Below, one piece after another: positions 24,729-33,675 of a stretch of 50,003 bases of DNA. Position numbers and translations under genes: made by a program. Numbering within the stretch: the stretch's first letter is position 1; each line of letters starts with the position of its first letter. Source of the stretch: an uncultured Bacteroidales bacterium (lineage in GTDB: Bacteria > Bacteroidota > Bacteroidia > Bacteroidales > UBA932); assembly GCA_905234485.1 (NCBI GenBank), contig CAJOHV010000002.1, positions 1 to 50,003 on the forward strand, read 5' to 3'. The notes under the pieces were generated by a model. The model saw nothing but the letters and a program-made list of their open reading frames with translations, was not told the origin of the DNA and searched no databases.

Positions 24729-25318
24729 AGCATCTGAAGGGCAGCCTTGATAATCTCTTCTACCTTCGCAGTGGGATGCTGCTTCAAGATAGCCTGCACC
24801 GCCTTCGCCACATTGGGCTTGGTGAAGCCCAGCATCACGAGGGCTGTCGTTGCTTCATCGGCCGCCGCATTGGACTCGGCGATGAAGAGCGCGTCGGAGG
24901 CGCTTCCCTCACCCTTCACTATCTTGTCTTTGAGCTCGAGTATCATCCTCTGAGCGGTCTTCAGGCCAATTCCCTTGACGCTCTTGATGGTATTGACATT
25001 CTCGGAGAGAATCGCAGTGCGGAGTTCGTCGGCGCTGAGCGACGACAGGATAATACGGGCTGTGTTCACTCCCACTCCGGAAACGCTGATCAGGGTCTCG
25101 AAGAGAGCCCTTTCGTCCTTGGAGGCGAAGCCGTAGTACAACTCCGTATCCGAATTAGTCTGCAGATGATGGTAGATATAGACCTTCGCCGACTCCTTGC
25201 CTTCGAGGGCGGCGTAAGTCTGGAGCGATATCTCTATCGAATATCCTATGCCCTGATTATCCACCACCACTCTGGTGGGGGTCAGTTCAGCGATTTTCCC
25301 TGAAATGTAGTCTATCAT
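24725..25318 (-). CDS. ruvA: Holliday junction DNA helicase subunit RuvA
   Basis: 197 residues. It binds Holliday junctions and loads RuvB. The N-terminal OB-fold begins MIDYISGKIAELTP. Helix-hairpin-helix motifs follow (LISVSGVGVNTARIIL; IKSVKGIGLKTAQRMI), and the C-terminal domain III that contacts RuvB is at about 150-197. ruvB lies about 7 kb away on the same strand in a different transcription unit. The gene is 12 bases after mnmG and overlaps sufS by four bases. Confidence 0.96.
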   Translation of the reverse strand: MIDYISGKIAELTPTRVVVDNQGIGYSIEISLQTYAALEGKESAKVYIYHHLQTNSDTELYYGFASKDERALFETLISVSGVGVNTARIILSSLSADELRTAILSENVNTIKSVKGIGLKTAQRMILELKDKIVKGEGSASDALFIAESNAAADEATTALVMLGFTKPNVAKAVQAILKQHPTAKVEEIIKAALQML

Positions 25319-25330
25319 AACGCCTCAATT

Positions 25331-27193
25331 TTATCTTCCGAAATATACTAAAAGTACCGAAATATCCGAAGGAGAAACTCCGGAAATACGCGATGCGCGC
25401 GCTATTGTGTCGGGCTTATATCTCTCTAGTTTCTGTCTGCATTCTATGCTCAAGCCGGAGACCTTGGAGAAGTCGAAGCCCTCGGGGATGCGGAGGTTCT
25501 CGAGATGACTGATCTTCACTGCATTGCTTCGCTCTCTGTCGATATAGCCCTTATACCTGATGCTGATCTCCACTGACTCTATCACCTCCGGCGAGTATTC
25601 TGTTCTACGTGGAACAAACTCGAGCAACTCTGCCAGCGAGACCTCCGGACGGGCCGCAATGTCCGCTATCTTCTTAGACTCCGTAAGAGGGGCTGAACCC
25701 TTTGATTCCAGGTAGGCGTTGATCTGGTCCGCGCGCAGGTTGTGCGAGTAGCAGAAGGCCTCCAGCGCATGCGCTGAGGCGTACTTGCTCTCGCACGCTT
25801 CCGCGCGCGCGCCCGAGGCAAGGCCTATCTTATGTCCCAACGGGGTAAGCCTCTGGTCCGCATTGTCCTGTCTCAGAAGTATCCTGTACTCGGCACGGGA
25901 AGTGAACATCCTGTACGGTTCATCCACGCCTTTGGTAATCAAATCATCGATAAGAACGCCTATGTAGGCCTCGTCTCTTTTCAGTATGAACGGCTCCTTC
26001 CCTGCCACCTTCATATGCGCGTTTATGCCGGCCATCAAGCCCTGGGCCGCCGCTTCTTCGTAGCCGGTGGTGCCGTTGACCTGGCCGGCGAGGAAAAGAC
26101 CGTCGAAATCTTTGAGTTCGAGGGTTGGCCTCAACTGAGTCGGGTCGAAGTAGTCGTACTCCACGGCATAGGCCGGGCGGAAGATCCTCGCGTGCTCCAT
26201 TCCCGCTATCCGATGAAGTGCCTTCAACTGAATGTCCATCGGAAGCGAAGAAGAGAAACCCTGGAGATAGTACTCGTTCGTATTCTCCCCTTCCGGCTCA
26301 AGGAAGAGTTGATGGTTGTCGTTCTCCGGGAACACCCGGAGTTTATCCTCTATGCTCGGGCAATAGCGCGGTCCTTTGCCGGAAATGATTCCGGTGAAGA
26401 GCGGGGAGTCTTTGAATCCCTCGCGCAGCGCTTCATGGACGCTTTCGTTGGTGTGAAGTATATAGCAGGGTTTCTGACGGCCTTCGCGCTGAACTTTTGA
26501 TTGAACAGGAAGGAAGGAGAAGCGCTCGGGGTTTTCATCTCCCAACTGAAGGATCAGCCTGTCCGTGTCCACCGAATTAATGTCGATACGGGGAGGGGTG
26601 CCTGTCTTCATCCTGTCAGTCCGGACGCCCAGACTCTTCAGTTGCTCGGTCAGTCCATACGAAGCGTCTTCACCGATTCGTCCGCCGATGAGTTGATTGC
26701 GGCCAATGAAGAGTTTGCCCCCCAGGAAGGTTCCTGCAGTGAGAATAACTGCCTGAGAATGAATAATCGCTCCTGATTTTGTACGAACGCCAGCAAATTT
26801 ACCATTCTCAAGGATAAATTCAACGGCTATATCCTCGTAAATATCTAATAATGAGGAACTTACAAGTTTTGTGCGCCAATTTTCAGAAAAGGCTATTTTG
26901 TCGCACTGCGCCCTCGGGCTCCACATAGCCGGACCCTTCGAGCGATTGAGCATACGAAACTGGAGAGTGGACTCGTCCGTGACAATTCCAGTCCATCCGC
27001 CGAGCGCGTCGATCTCGCGGACTATCTGTCCCTTGGCAATTCCGCCGACCGCCGGATTGCACGACATCTTTGCGAAGGCAAGGGTATCCATCGAAATGAG
27101 AAGCACGGACGAGCCAAGGCCCGAAGCCGCCATCGCTGCTTCGCACCCGGCGTGTCCACCGCCGACCACTATTATGTCGTAGGCGCTTTTCAC
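25331..27193 (-). CDS. mnmG: tRNA uridine-5-carboxymethylaminomethyl modification enzyme MnmG (GidA)
   Basis: 620 residues from a GTG at 27193 that directly follows the ybeY stop codon. With MnmE it modifies the wobble uridine of several tRNAs. The FAD-binding motif [34 protein letters not shown] and the GidA signature [19 protein letters not shown] segment [13 protein letters not shown] are present. The C-terminal domain with YKGYIDRE is complete. The codons for EFVPRRTE contain a second parS-like palindrome. In many bacteria this gene lies beside the replication origin. Confidence 0.96.
   Translation of the reverse strand: MKSAYDIIVVGGGHAGCEAAMAASGLGSSVLLISMDTLAFAKMSCNPAVGGIAKGQIVREIDALGGWTGIVTDESTLQFRMLNRSKGPAMWSPRAQCDKIAFSENWRTKLVSSSLLDIYEDIAVEFILENGKFAGVRTKSGAIIHSQAVILTAGTFLGGKLFIGRNQLIGGRIGEDASYGLTEQLKSLGVRTDRMKTGTPPRIDINSVDTDRLILQLGDENPERFSFLPVQSKVQREGRQKPCYILHTNESVHEALREGFKDSPLFTGIISGKGPRYCPSIEDKLRVFPENDNHQLFLEPEGENTNEYYLQGFSSSLPMDIQLKALHRIAGMEHARIFRPAYAVEYDYFDPTQLRPTLELKDFDGLFLAGQVNGTTGYEEAAAQGLMAGINAHMKVAGKEPFILKRDEAYIGVLIDDLITKGVDEPYRMFTSRAEYRILLRQDNADQRLTPLGHKIGLASGARAEACESKYASAHALEAFCYSHNLRADQINAYLESKGSAPLTESKKIADIAARPEVSLAELLEFVPRRTEYSPEVIESVEISIRYKGYIDRERSNAVKISHLENLRIPEGFDFSKVSGLSIECRQKLERYKPDTIARASRISGVSPSDISVLLVYFGR
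25601..25616. other. Second parS-like site, one mismatch, inside mnmG
   Basis: TGTTCTACGTGGAACA differs from the perfect palindrome at 23757-23772 by one base. It is 1.8 kb from the first site and 8 kb from the candidate origin. Conservation of the underlying codons (VPRRT) could explain part of the match. Confidence 0.5.
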
Positions 27194-27616
27194 TTATCCG
27201 ATATTTTTCCTGAGGTCCAGATAATAGTTCTCCTTGGAACGCATAGTCTTTATCTCATCTTCGGTGTGGTCGTCGTAACCGATCAGGTGCAGAAGACCGT
27301 GAACCATCACACGGTTCAGTTCATCCGCAAACTCAGTCCCGTAGAACAGGGCATTCTCGCGGACGCTGTCCACACTGATGAACAGATCGCCGCTCAGGAT
27401 ATCCTTCTCGCAGTAATCGAAGGTGATGATGTCCGTGAAATAGTCGTGCTGGAGATACTTCATATTCACGTCCAGGATATAATTATCCGAACAGAAGATT
27501 ATGTTAATATCTCCCAACTTCTTCAATTCACTCGCCGCCACCATCCGGAGCCAGCGGTTGTTCAGGGCCTTGCCCTTGAGTGTAAACGAAATGTCCTCGT
27601 TGTAGTACCTGATCAT
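27194..27616 (-). CDS. ybeY: Endoribonuclease YbeY
   Basis: 140 residues from ATG 27616. A frame open to 27883 would run across the divergent tonB promoter. YbeY is a metal-dependent RNase for 16S rRNA 3' processing and ribosome quality control. The zinc motif HGLLHLIGYDDH supplies three His, and the preceding DIITFDY is typical. It is the first gene of the ybeY-mnmG-ruvA-sufS-sufE-DUF59-folK operon, with a promoter box 25 bases upstream, divergent from tonB. Confidence 0.94.
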   Translation of the reverse strand: MIRYYNEDISFTLKGKALNNRWLRMVAASELKKLGDINIIFCSDNYILDVNMKYLQHDYFTDIITFDYCEKDILSGDLFISVDSVRENALFYGTEFADELNRVMVHGLLHLIGYDDHTEDEIKTMRSKENYYLDLRKNIG

Positions 27617-27640
27617 ATTACAAGGCTGAAAAAAGACGCA

Positions 27641-27648
27641 CAAATCTA
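27641..27648 (-). promoter_or_regulatory. Promoter -7 box for the ybeY operon
   Basis: TAGATTTG on the minus strand matches TAnnTTTG, 25 bases upstream of the ybeY ATG. The upstream region is AT-rich and overlaps the divergent tonB promoter region. Confidence 0.6.
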
Positions 27649-27667
27649 CAACTATTAAATCTAAAAA

Positions 27668-27698
27668 TTGGATTAAAAGAGAATAATTTTTACCTTTG
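27668..27698 (+). promoter_or_regulatory. Consensus promoter for tonB
   Basis: TTG (27668-27670), a 20-base spacer and TACCTTTG (27691-27698) match the phylum consensus. The ATG of the TonB gene follows at 27728. The promoter is back-to-back with that of ybeY. Confidence 0.8.
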
Positions 27699-27727
27699 AA
27701 GGAAATCCGCAAATAATAAACTGAGAT

Positions 27728-28417
27728 ATGGAAGTTAAGAAAACACCAAAAGCAAGCCTTGAGAACAAGCGGCTTCTTTTCGTGGAGTTGGGTTTGGTCG
27801 TCACGCTTGGAATCGTCTACGGAGCGTTCTCGTTCGGTACGGCAGACAAGCAGACCTCCCTTCTCGACGCGGGCCCTCAGCAAGTAATCGAGGAAGAGAT
27901 CATCCCTATCACTCAGGAGACACCTCCCCCGCCGCCCGAGACCCCGAAAGTCCCTGTCCTTTCAGACCAGATCGATATTATCGATGACGATATCCAGGTA
28001 GACGACAATATCCTCAACCTCGAGGATGACGACGACCTCGGAGTGGAAATCATGGAATACGTGGAAGGTCCGGAAGAGGAGGAAATCGAGGAAGAAGCCA
28101 TCCCGTTCCAGTTGGTGGAAACCAAACCTTCGTTCCGCGGCGGAGATGCAAACCAGTTCTCCAAGTGGGTTAACGAAAGGCTTGTGTATCCCGAGATTGC
28201 AAAGGAGAACGGTGTGCAGGGTAAGGTTATGCTACAGTTCACGGTGGAATCAGATGGCCGTGTGACCAATGTCCGAGTGCTTCGCGGAGTCGATCCTTCG
28301 ATCGATAAGGAAGCAGTCCGCGTGGTGTCCAGTTCGCCGAAGTGGAGCCCCGGAAAGCAGAGGGACCGCGCAGTCCGCGTGACCTACACCTTCCCTGTTA
28401 TCTTCCAGCTCAGATAA
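27728..28417 (+). CDS. TonB family energy transducer
   Basis: 229 residues. A short cytoplasmic N-terminus precedes one transmembrane segment (about 17-36, LFVELGLVVTLGIVYGAF). A periplasmic linker contains a Pro run (about 66-73) and very acidic stretches (LEDDDD; EEEEIEEEA). The C-terminal TonB domain covers about 140-229, with VYPEIAKENGVQGKVMLQFTVESDGRV and a YTFPVIFQLR end. It carries proton-motive energy to outer-membrane receptors such as the one at 4981-7137. No exbB/exbD genes are adjacent. It has its own promoter and an intrinsic terminator. Confidence 0.93.
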   Translation: MEVKKTPKASLENKRLLFVELGLVVTLGIVYGAFSFGTADKQTSLLDAGPQQVIEEEIIPITQETPPPPPETPKVPVLSDQIDIIDDDIQVDDNILNLEDDDDLGVEIMEYVEGPEEEEIEEEAIPFQLVETKPSFRGGDANQFSKWVNERLVYPEIAKENGVQGKVMLQFTVESDGRVTNVRVLRGVDPSIDKEAVRVVSSSPKWSPGKQRDRAVRVTYTFPVIFQLR

Positions 28418-28436
28418 CAAACGGAATTAATCAAAA

Positions 28437-28465
28437 GAGGCTGTCCGCTTGGACGGCCTCTTTTT
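28437..28465 (+). terminator. Intrinsic terminator after tonB
   Basis: GAGGCTGTCC pairs with GGACGGCCTC (10 bp with one G-U) around a GCTT loop and is followed by TTTTT. It lies 20 bases after the tonB stop and 8 bases before the hflX start. Confidence 0.92.
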
Positions 28466-28472
28466 CTATTCG

Positions 28473-29657
28473 ATGAACGAACAGATTATTGAGAAAGCAG
28501 TGTTTGTGGGTATAATAAGGCCTGCAGACGATGAGAGAAGGGTTAAAGAATACCTGGATGAACTCGAGTTCCTGGCCGAGACGGCCGGCGCAACCGGAGA
28601 TAAGAAATTCATCCAGAGGGTGGATCGTCCGGATAATGCAACCTATATCAGGAGCGGTAAACTCGAAGAAATAGCCGCCTACTGCGAGGAAAACCATATC
28701 ACCTACGTCATTTTCGATGATGAACTGTCCGGAATGCAGCAGCGTAACATAGAAAAGGTGATTAAATGCAGCGCGGTGATAGACCGAACCAGCCTTATAC
28801 TTGAAATCTTCGCCCAGCGAGCAAAGTCATCCTATGCGAAAATGCAGGTTGAACTTGCACGCTACAACTACATGCTCCCGCGTCTGGCGGGTATGTGGAC
28901 GCACCTCGAAAGGCAGCGCGGCGGTCGCGGTACCAGAGGTGGTATGGGTGAAACCCAGATAGAGGTGGACCGCCGTATCGTCAAAGAGCGTATAACCAAA
29001 CTAAAAGAAGATCTGAAGAAGGTGGACCGCCAGATGGCAACCCAGCGCTCGAACCGCGGAAGCATGGTCAGGCTCGCGCTTGTGGGATACACGAACGTGG
29101 GTAAATCCACCCTTATGAACGTTCTGGCGAAATCAGACGTCTTCGCAGAGAATAAACTTTTCGCTACGCTTGATACCACTGTCAGAAAGGTCGTTATAGA
29201 GAACGTGCCTTTCCTGCTGAGCGATACGGTTGGCTTCATCAGAAAACTCCCCACTCAACTCGTAGAGGCCTTCAAGAGCACTCTGGACGAGGTTAGGGAA
29301 GCCGATATACTCGTTCATGTGGTCGATATCTCAGCCCCGGATTTCGAGGACCAAATGAAGACGGTGGAGCAGACTCTTCGCGATATAGGCGCCGCAAATA
29401 AGCCTATCTACGTCGTATTTAACAAAATCGACGCCTACACCTACCAGCCTTACGATGAGTTCTCCCTCGAACCCAAATCAAAGGAGAACCGCACTCTGGA
29501 TGAACTGAAAAACAGTTGGATAGCCAGCGAAAAGGCGCCGTGCATCTTCATCTCTGCCCTCAACAAGACGGGTATAGAAAAACTCCGCAACGACATCTAC
29601 AAGATGGTTGCGGAGATTCATGCCGGGCGTTACCCGTTCAATAATTTCCTCTGGTAA
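28473..29657 (+). CDS. hflX: Ribosome-associated GTPase HflX
   Basis: 394 residues from ATG 28473. An earlier in-frame start at 28449 lies within the terminator hairpin. HflX binds the large ribosomal subunit and rescues stalled ribosomes. The N-terminal HflX domain ends with RGGRGTRGGMGETQIEVDRR. The G domain has G1 GYTNVGKST, G3 DTVGFIRKLPTQLVEAF and G4 NKID. There is no obvious promoter between the terminator and the ATG, so it may depend on read-through. Its stop codon directly abuts that of convergent sdhB. Confidence 0.95.
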   Translation: MNEQIIEKAVFVGIIRPADDERRVKEYLDELEFLAETAGATGDKKFIQRVDRPDNATYIRSGKLEEIAAYCEENHITYVIFDDELSGMQQRNIEKVIKCSAVIDRTSLILEIFAQRAKSSYAKMQVELARYNYMLPRLAGMWTHLERQRGGRGTRGGMGETQIEVDRRIVKERITKLKEDLKKVDRQMATQRSNRGSMVRLALVGYTNVGKSTLMNVLAKSDVFAENKLFATLDTTVRKVVIENVPFLLSDTVGFIRKLPTQLVEAFKSTLDEVREADILVHVVDISAPDFEDQMKTVEQTLRDIGAANKPIYVVFNKIDAYTYQPYDEFSLEPKSKENRTLDELKNSWIASEKAPCIFISALNKTGIEKLRNDIYKMVAEIHAGRYPFNNFLW

Positions 29658-30437
29658 CTAGTCAGAGAACTTAGCCTTCAAGAACTCGCGGTTCAGGCGG
29701 GCGATGTGCGCGACGGTTATACCCTTCGGGCACTCAAGTTCGCAAGCGCGAGTGTTAGTGCAGTTACCGAAGCCAAGTTCATCCATCTTAGCGACCATAG
29801 CCTCAGCCCTGCGCTTAGCCTCCGGACGTCCCTGAGGCAGCAGAGCGAGCGAACTGACGCGCGCAGCCACAAACAGCATAGCGGATCCGTTCTTACAGGT
29901 GGCCACACAGGCGCCGCAGCCTACGCAAGCGGCAGCGTCCATACTCTCCTCTGCTTTATCGTGAGGAATAAGCATAACGTTGGCATCCTGGGCTGAACCG
30001 GTGCGGACGGAGATAAAGCCTCCGGCCTGGAGTATCTTATCAAATGCGCGGCGATCCACCACGAGGTCCTTGATAACGGGGAATGCGGCGCTGCGGAAAG
30101 GCTCTACCGTGATGGTAGCGCCGTTCTTGAAGTGACGCATAAACAACTGACAGGTGGTGACGTGGTCGTCCGGACCATGTGCGCGGCCGTCGATGTAGAG
30201 CGAACAGGCTCCGCAGATACCCTCGCGGCAGTCGTGGTCGAACGAAACAGGACCGCTGCTCTTGCATCCTCTCTCCACAGCCACAGGGTCGCAACCTTCC
30301 TTGATAAGTTGCTCATTGAGGATATCGAGCATCTCGAGGAAAGAAGCGTCCTCCTCGATACCGCTGATGTGGTAGGTCTCGAAATGTCCTTTTGCCTTGG
30401 CGTTTTTCTGACGCCATATCTTAAGATTGAATTCCAT
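29658..30437 (-). CDS. sdhB: Succinate dehydrogenase/fumarate reductase iron-sulfur subunit
   Basis: 259 residues. It passes electrons between the flavoprotein and the quinone site. The [2Fe-2S] ligands are Cys70, Cys75, Cys78 and Cys96 ([10 protein letters not shown]). The second cluster set is Cys171, Cys174, Cys177 and Cys181 ([12 protein letters not shown]), and the third set is Cys226, Cys232 and Cys236 ([15 protein letters not shown]). It lies 6 bases after sdhA. In anaerobes of this group the complex mostly works as a fumarate reductase. Confidence 0.95.
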   Translation of the reverse strand: MEFNLKIWRQKNAKAKGHFETYHISGIEEDASFLEMLDILNEQLIKEGCDPVAVERGCKSSGPVSFDHDCREGICGACSLYIDGRAHGPDDHVTTCQLFMRHFKNGATITVEPFRSAAFPVIKDLVVDRRAFDKILQAGGFISVRTGSAQDANVMLIPHDKAEESMDAAACVGCGACVATCKNGSAMLFVAARVSSLALLPQGRPEAKRRAEAMVAKMDELGFGNCTNTRACELECPKGITVAHIARLNREFLKAKFSD

Positions 30438-30443
30438 CGTACT

Positions 30444-32390
30444 TTAGTCTTTGTAGTTTCTAGTCTTAACCTCGATAAATTCGTAGTTGAGAGGCTCCTT
30501 ATGGAGGACGGGATCCTTATCTTCTCCCTGATACTCCCAGGCCGCTACATACATGAACTTCTTGTCGTCGCGCTTTGCCTCACCTTCTTCGGTCTGGCTT
30601 TCGATGCGGAAGTGTCCGCCGCAGGACTCCTCTCTATTCAGAGCGTCGCGGGCCATAAGGATACCCGTGTCGAAGAAGTCCTCAAGACGGAGAGCCTTCT
30701 CGAGTTCCTGGTTGAACTCATACTGGTCTCCGGGCACGTTGACAGATTTGTAGAATTCTTCCTTAAGGGCTTTGATCTCTTCGATTGCTTTCTTAAGACC
30801 AGCCTCGTCGCGGGCCATACCCACATACTCCCACATAATGTTTCCGAGTCTCTTGTGGATGCTGTCCACAGTCTCGGTTCCCTTGATTGCGAAGAGTCTG
30901 TCGATACGTGCCTGCACAGCCTTCTCAGCCTCGATGAACTCCTTGGAATTCACATCGGTCTTAGGCTCCGCGAACTTATTGGAAAGATAATCGCTGATAG
31001 TAACCGGCACCACGAAATAACCGTCGGCCAGACCCTGCATAAGAGCAGAAGCGCCGAGGCGGTTTCCTCCATGATCGGAGAAGTTTGCTTCACCGATAGC
31101 ATAGAGTCCGGGGATAGTAGTCTGAAGATCATAGTCTACCCAAATACCGCCCATAGTGTAATGAATGGCAGGGTAAATCATCATAGGCTCCTCCCAAGGA
31201 GATGAAGCTGTGATCTTCTCATACATTTCGAAGAGGTTGCCGTAACGCTCAGCCACTCTCTGATGACCAAGGCGTTGGATAGCCTCTGAGAAGTCGAGGA
31301 ACACAGCCTTACCGGTTTCATTCACACCGAAGCCAGCGTCGCAACGCTCTTTAGCAGCGCGGGATGCAACGTCGCGGGGAACGAGGTTTCCGAAGGCCGG
31401 ATAACGACGCTCGAGATAGTAATCACGGTCCTCCTCAGGTATCTGGGAAGCCTTGATTTCGTGCTTACGGAGTTTCTCCACATCCTCCATCTTCTTCGGT
31501 ACCCAGATGCGTCCGTCGTTACGCAGCGATTCGGACATAAGGGTGAGTTTACACTGCTGCTCGCCGTGGACAGGAATACATGTAGGGTGGATCTGAGCGA
31601 AACACGGGTTAGCGAAGAACGCTCCCTTACGGTAGCACTGCATAGCCGCCGAACCGTTGCTGTTCATAGCGTTGGTGCTGAGGAAGTACGTGTTTCCATA
31701 GCCGCCGGTGGCGATGATGACAGCGTGGGCTCCGAAGCGTTCGAGCTGGCCGGTGACGAGGTTGCGGGCGATGATACCCTTAGCCTGACCGTTAACCAGA
31801 ACGAGGTCCAGCATCTCATAGCGCGGGTAACTCTTCACTGTGCCGGCCGCAATCTGACGGTTCAGAGCGGCATAGGCGCCGAGGAGCAACTGCTGGCCGG
31901 TTTGACCGCGCGCGTAGAACGTACGGCTGACCTGCACACCGCCGAACGAACGGTTCGCGAGGTATCCGCCGTATTCACGTGCGAACGGAACACCCTGAGC
32001 CACGCACTGATCGATGATGGCCGCGCTGACCTCAGCCAGACGATAGACGTTTGCCTCACGGCTACGGTAGTCGCCGCCCTTGATAGTGTCGTAGAACAAG
32101 CGGTAGACCGAGTCATTGTCGTTTTGATAGTTCTTGGCAGCATTGATACCTCCCTGAGCGGCGATGGAGTGCGCGCGACGGGGGGAGTCGCTGATGCAGA
32201 AGACCTTCACGTTATAACCAAGTTCGCCGAGGGTCGCGGCTGCAGATGCGCCGCCGAGGCCTGTACCGACAACTATGATTTCAAGTTTTCTGCGGTTGTT
32301 AGGGCTGACAAGATGGATTTCAGACTTACGTTTAGTCCATTTCTCGGCTAAAGGTCCGTCCGGAATTTTTGAAATGAGTTTATCTGCCAT
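30444..32390 (-). CDS. sdhA: Succinate dehydrogenase/fumarate reductase flavoprotein subunit
   Basis: 648 residues. It interconverts fumarate and succinate on covalently bound FAD. The dinucleotide-binding motif is [14 protein letters not shown]. The flavinylation region [17 protein letters not shown] carries the His. The active-site segments HPTCIP and [10 protein letters not shown] and [18 protein letters not shown] are present. The length fits the Bacteroidota type that works with a single cytochrome b subunit, but no sdhC precedes it. Instead ruvB ends 21 bases upstream, with no promoter between. Confidence 0.95.
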   Translation of the reverse strand: MADKLISKIPDGPLAEKWTKRKSEIHLVSPNNRRKLEIIVVGTGLGGASAAATLGELGYNVKVFCISDSPRRAHSIAAQGGINAAKNYQNDNDSVYRLFYDTIKGGDYRSREANVYRLAEVSAAIIDQCVAQGVPFAREYGGYLANRSFGGVQVSRTFYARGQTGQQLLLGAYAALNRQIAAGTVKSYPRYEMLDLVLVNGQAKGIIARNLVTGQLERFGAHAVIIATGGYGNTYFLSTNAMNSNGSAAMQCYRKGAFFANPCFAQIHPTCIPVHGEQQCKLTLMSESLRNDGRIWVPKKMEDVEKLRKHEIKASQIPEEDRDYYLERRYPAFGNLVPRDVASRAAKERCDAGFGVNETGKAVFLDFSEAIQRLGHQRVAERYGNLFEMYEKITASSPWEEPMMIYPAIHYTMGGIWVDYDLQTTIPGLYAIGEANFSDHGGNRLGASALMQGLADGYFVVPVTISDYLSNKFAEPKTDVNSKEFIEAEKAVQARIDRLFAIKGTETVDSIHKRLGNIMWEYVGMARDEAGLKKAIEEIKALKEEFYKSVNVPGDQYEFNQELEKALRLEDFFDTGILMARDALNREESCGGHFRIESQTEEGEAKRDDKKFMYVAAWEYQGEDKDPVLHKEPLNYEFIEVKTRNYKD

Positions 32391-32411
32391 TGGTTTATAT
32401 AATTAAGTTAT

Positions 32412-33437
32412 TTATTCTCCAAAAAGCGTGTCTGAAGACACTCTGTTAGGGCTTATTCCAAGGTGTTTGTAAGCCAGGTCAGTGGCAATACGGCCTCTCT
32501 GCGTACGCACTATAAAACCTTCCTTTATAAGGAAAGGCTCATAGACTTCCTCAAAGGTTCCCTGATCCTCGCCTATCGCAGTGGCGATGGTATTCGCGCC
32601 CACAGGACCTCCCTTGAAGGTGTTGATGATGGTGCTGAGGATCTTATTATCTATCGAGTCGAGTCCGCGGGTATCAATCTTCAGTTTATCCAGGGCGTAC
32701 TTGGCTATCTTGATATCGATTTTTCCATCTCCCATCACCTGCGCGTAATCGCGCACGCGCTTGAGGAGGGAATTCGCTATACGCGGGGTGCCGCGGCTGC
32801 GCATCGCTATCTCCTGAGCCGCCTGATCGTCGATTTCAACCTTAAGAATAGAAGAACTGCGTTTTACGATACGTTTCAGGTCTTCCACGTCGTAATACTC
32901 CAGAGCGCAGGTAATGCCGAAACGAGCCCTGAGAGGAGCAGTCAAAAGACCGCTGCGGGTTGTGGCTCCCACCAAAGTGAAGGGATTAAGGGATATTCTG
33001 ACCGACCTTGCACCGGGTCCCTTATCTATCATAATGTCTATCACGAAATCCTCCATCGCGGAATAGAGATATTCCTCGACTTCAGGCGACAGACGATGGA
33101 TTTCATCGATGAAGAGCACATCTCCGGGCTCCAGGGAGGTCAGAAGACCGGCCAGATCTCCAGGTTTATCGAGCACCGGACCGGAAGTGATCTTCATATT
33201 CACCCCCATTTCATTCGCAATGATATACGCGAGAGTGGTTTTACCCAGGCCGGGAGGGCCGTGGAACAGGGTGTGGTCCAGAGATTCGCCCCTCAACTTC
33301 GCCGCCTGGATGTAGATATGCAGATTGGACACGATTTCACGCTGGCCCGTGAAATCTTCAAGGTCCTGCGGGCGGATAATTCCGTCCAAATCCTTATCTT
33401 TGTCTTCGATATTGCGGTGAGGGTCGAAATCTGGCAT
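32412..33437 (-). CDS. ruvB: Holliday junction branch migration ATPase RuvB
   Basis: 341 residues. It is the hexameric motor for branch migration with RuvA. Walker A is [12 protein letters not shown], Walker B is [11 protein letters not shown], and sensor 1 is [11 protein letters not shown]. The C-terminal winged helix contains [20 protein letters not shown]. It is transcribed away from the DnaA-box cluster at its 5' end and leads into sdhA. Confidence 0.97.
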   Translation of the reverse strand: MPDFDPHRNIEDKDKDLDGIIRPQDLEDFTGQREIVSNLHIYIQAAKLRGESLDHTLFHGPPGLGKTTLAYIIANEMGVNMKITSGPVLDKPGDLAGLLTSLEPGDVLFIDEIHRLSPEVEEYLYSAMEDFVIDIMIDKGPGARSVRISLNPFTLVGATTRSGLLTAPLRARFGITCALEYYDVEDLKRIVKRSSSILKVEIDDQAAQEIAMRSRGTPRIANSLLKRVRDYAQVMGDGKIDIKIAKYALDKLKIDTRGLDSIDNKILSTIINTFKGGPVGANTIATAIGEDQGTFEEVYEPFLIKEGFIVRTQRGRIATDLAYKHLGISPNRVSSDTLFGE

Positions 33438-33461
33438 TTCCCCAGGCTGGTTAATTGTCTA

Positions 33462-33469
33462 CAAATATA
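33462..33469 (-). promoter_or_regulatory. Promoter -7 box for ruvB
   Basis: TATATTTG on the minus strand, 25 bases upstream of the ruvB ATG. It lies at the edge of the AT-rich part of the origin-like region. Confidence 0.6.
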
Positions 33470-33660
33470 ATCTTTATTTCTTTATTTTTTGTTGATTTTA
33501 TTACCGCTGTGGAAATGTTAATAAACTCAAAACAGCGCTGAATATCAGTTTATTAAGGCCGTGAGGCGTTTTTAATTACTTGTTGGAAACTTTGTAAAAG
33601 TGTTGTGGATAACTTATCAGTTCGTTTTATCCACAGTCTTATCAACCGGTTTTCCACAAG
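33463..33660. other. Candidate replication origin (DnaA-box cluster beside an AT-rich stretch)
   Basis: The ruvB-mfd intergenic region starts with about 42 nearly pure A/T bases (33463-33505), a possible unwinding element. A series of DnaA-box-like 9-mers follows: TGTGGAAAT (33508-33516), TGTGGATAA (33604-33612), TTATCCACA (33627-33635), TTATCAACC (33639-33647) and TTTTCCACA (33650-33658). Two are exact matches to the general consensus, in opposite orientation. Gene orientation switches at this point. dnaA itself is not here, which does not exclude an origin in this phylum. Regulation of ruvB or mfd by DnaA is an alternative. Confidence 0.55.
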
Positions 33661-33675
33661 CTTTTGAACATAGGA

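Noticed and set aside
33463..33675. Simple promoter-only region for ruvB and mfd
   Set aside because: A promoter box for ruvB is present, but it does not account for five DnaA-box-like 9-mers and the AT-rich run.
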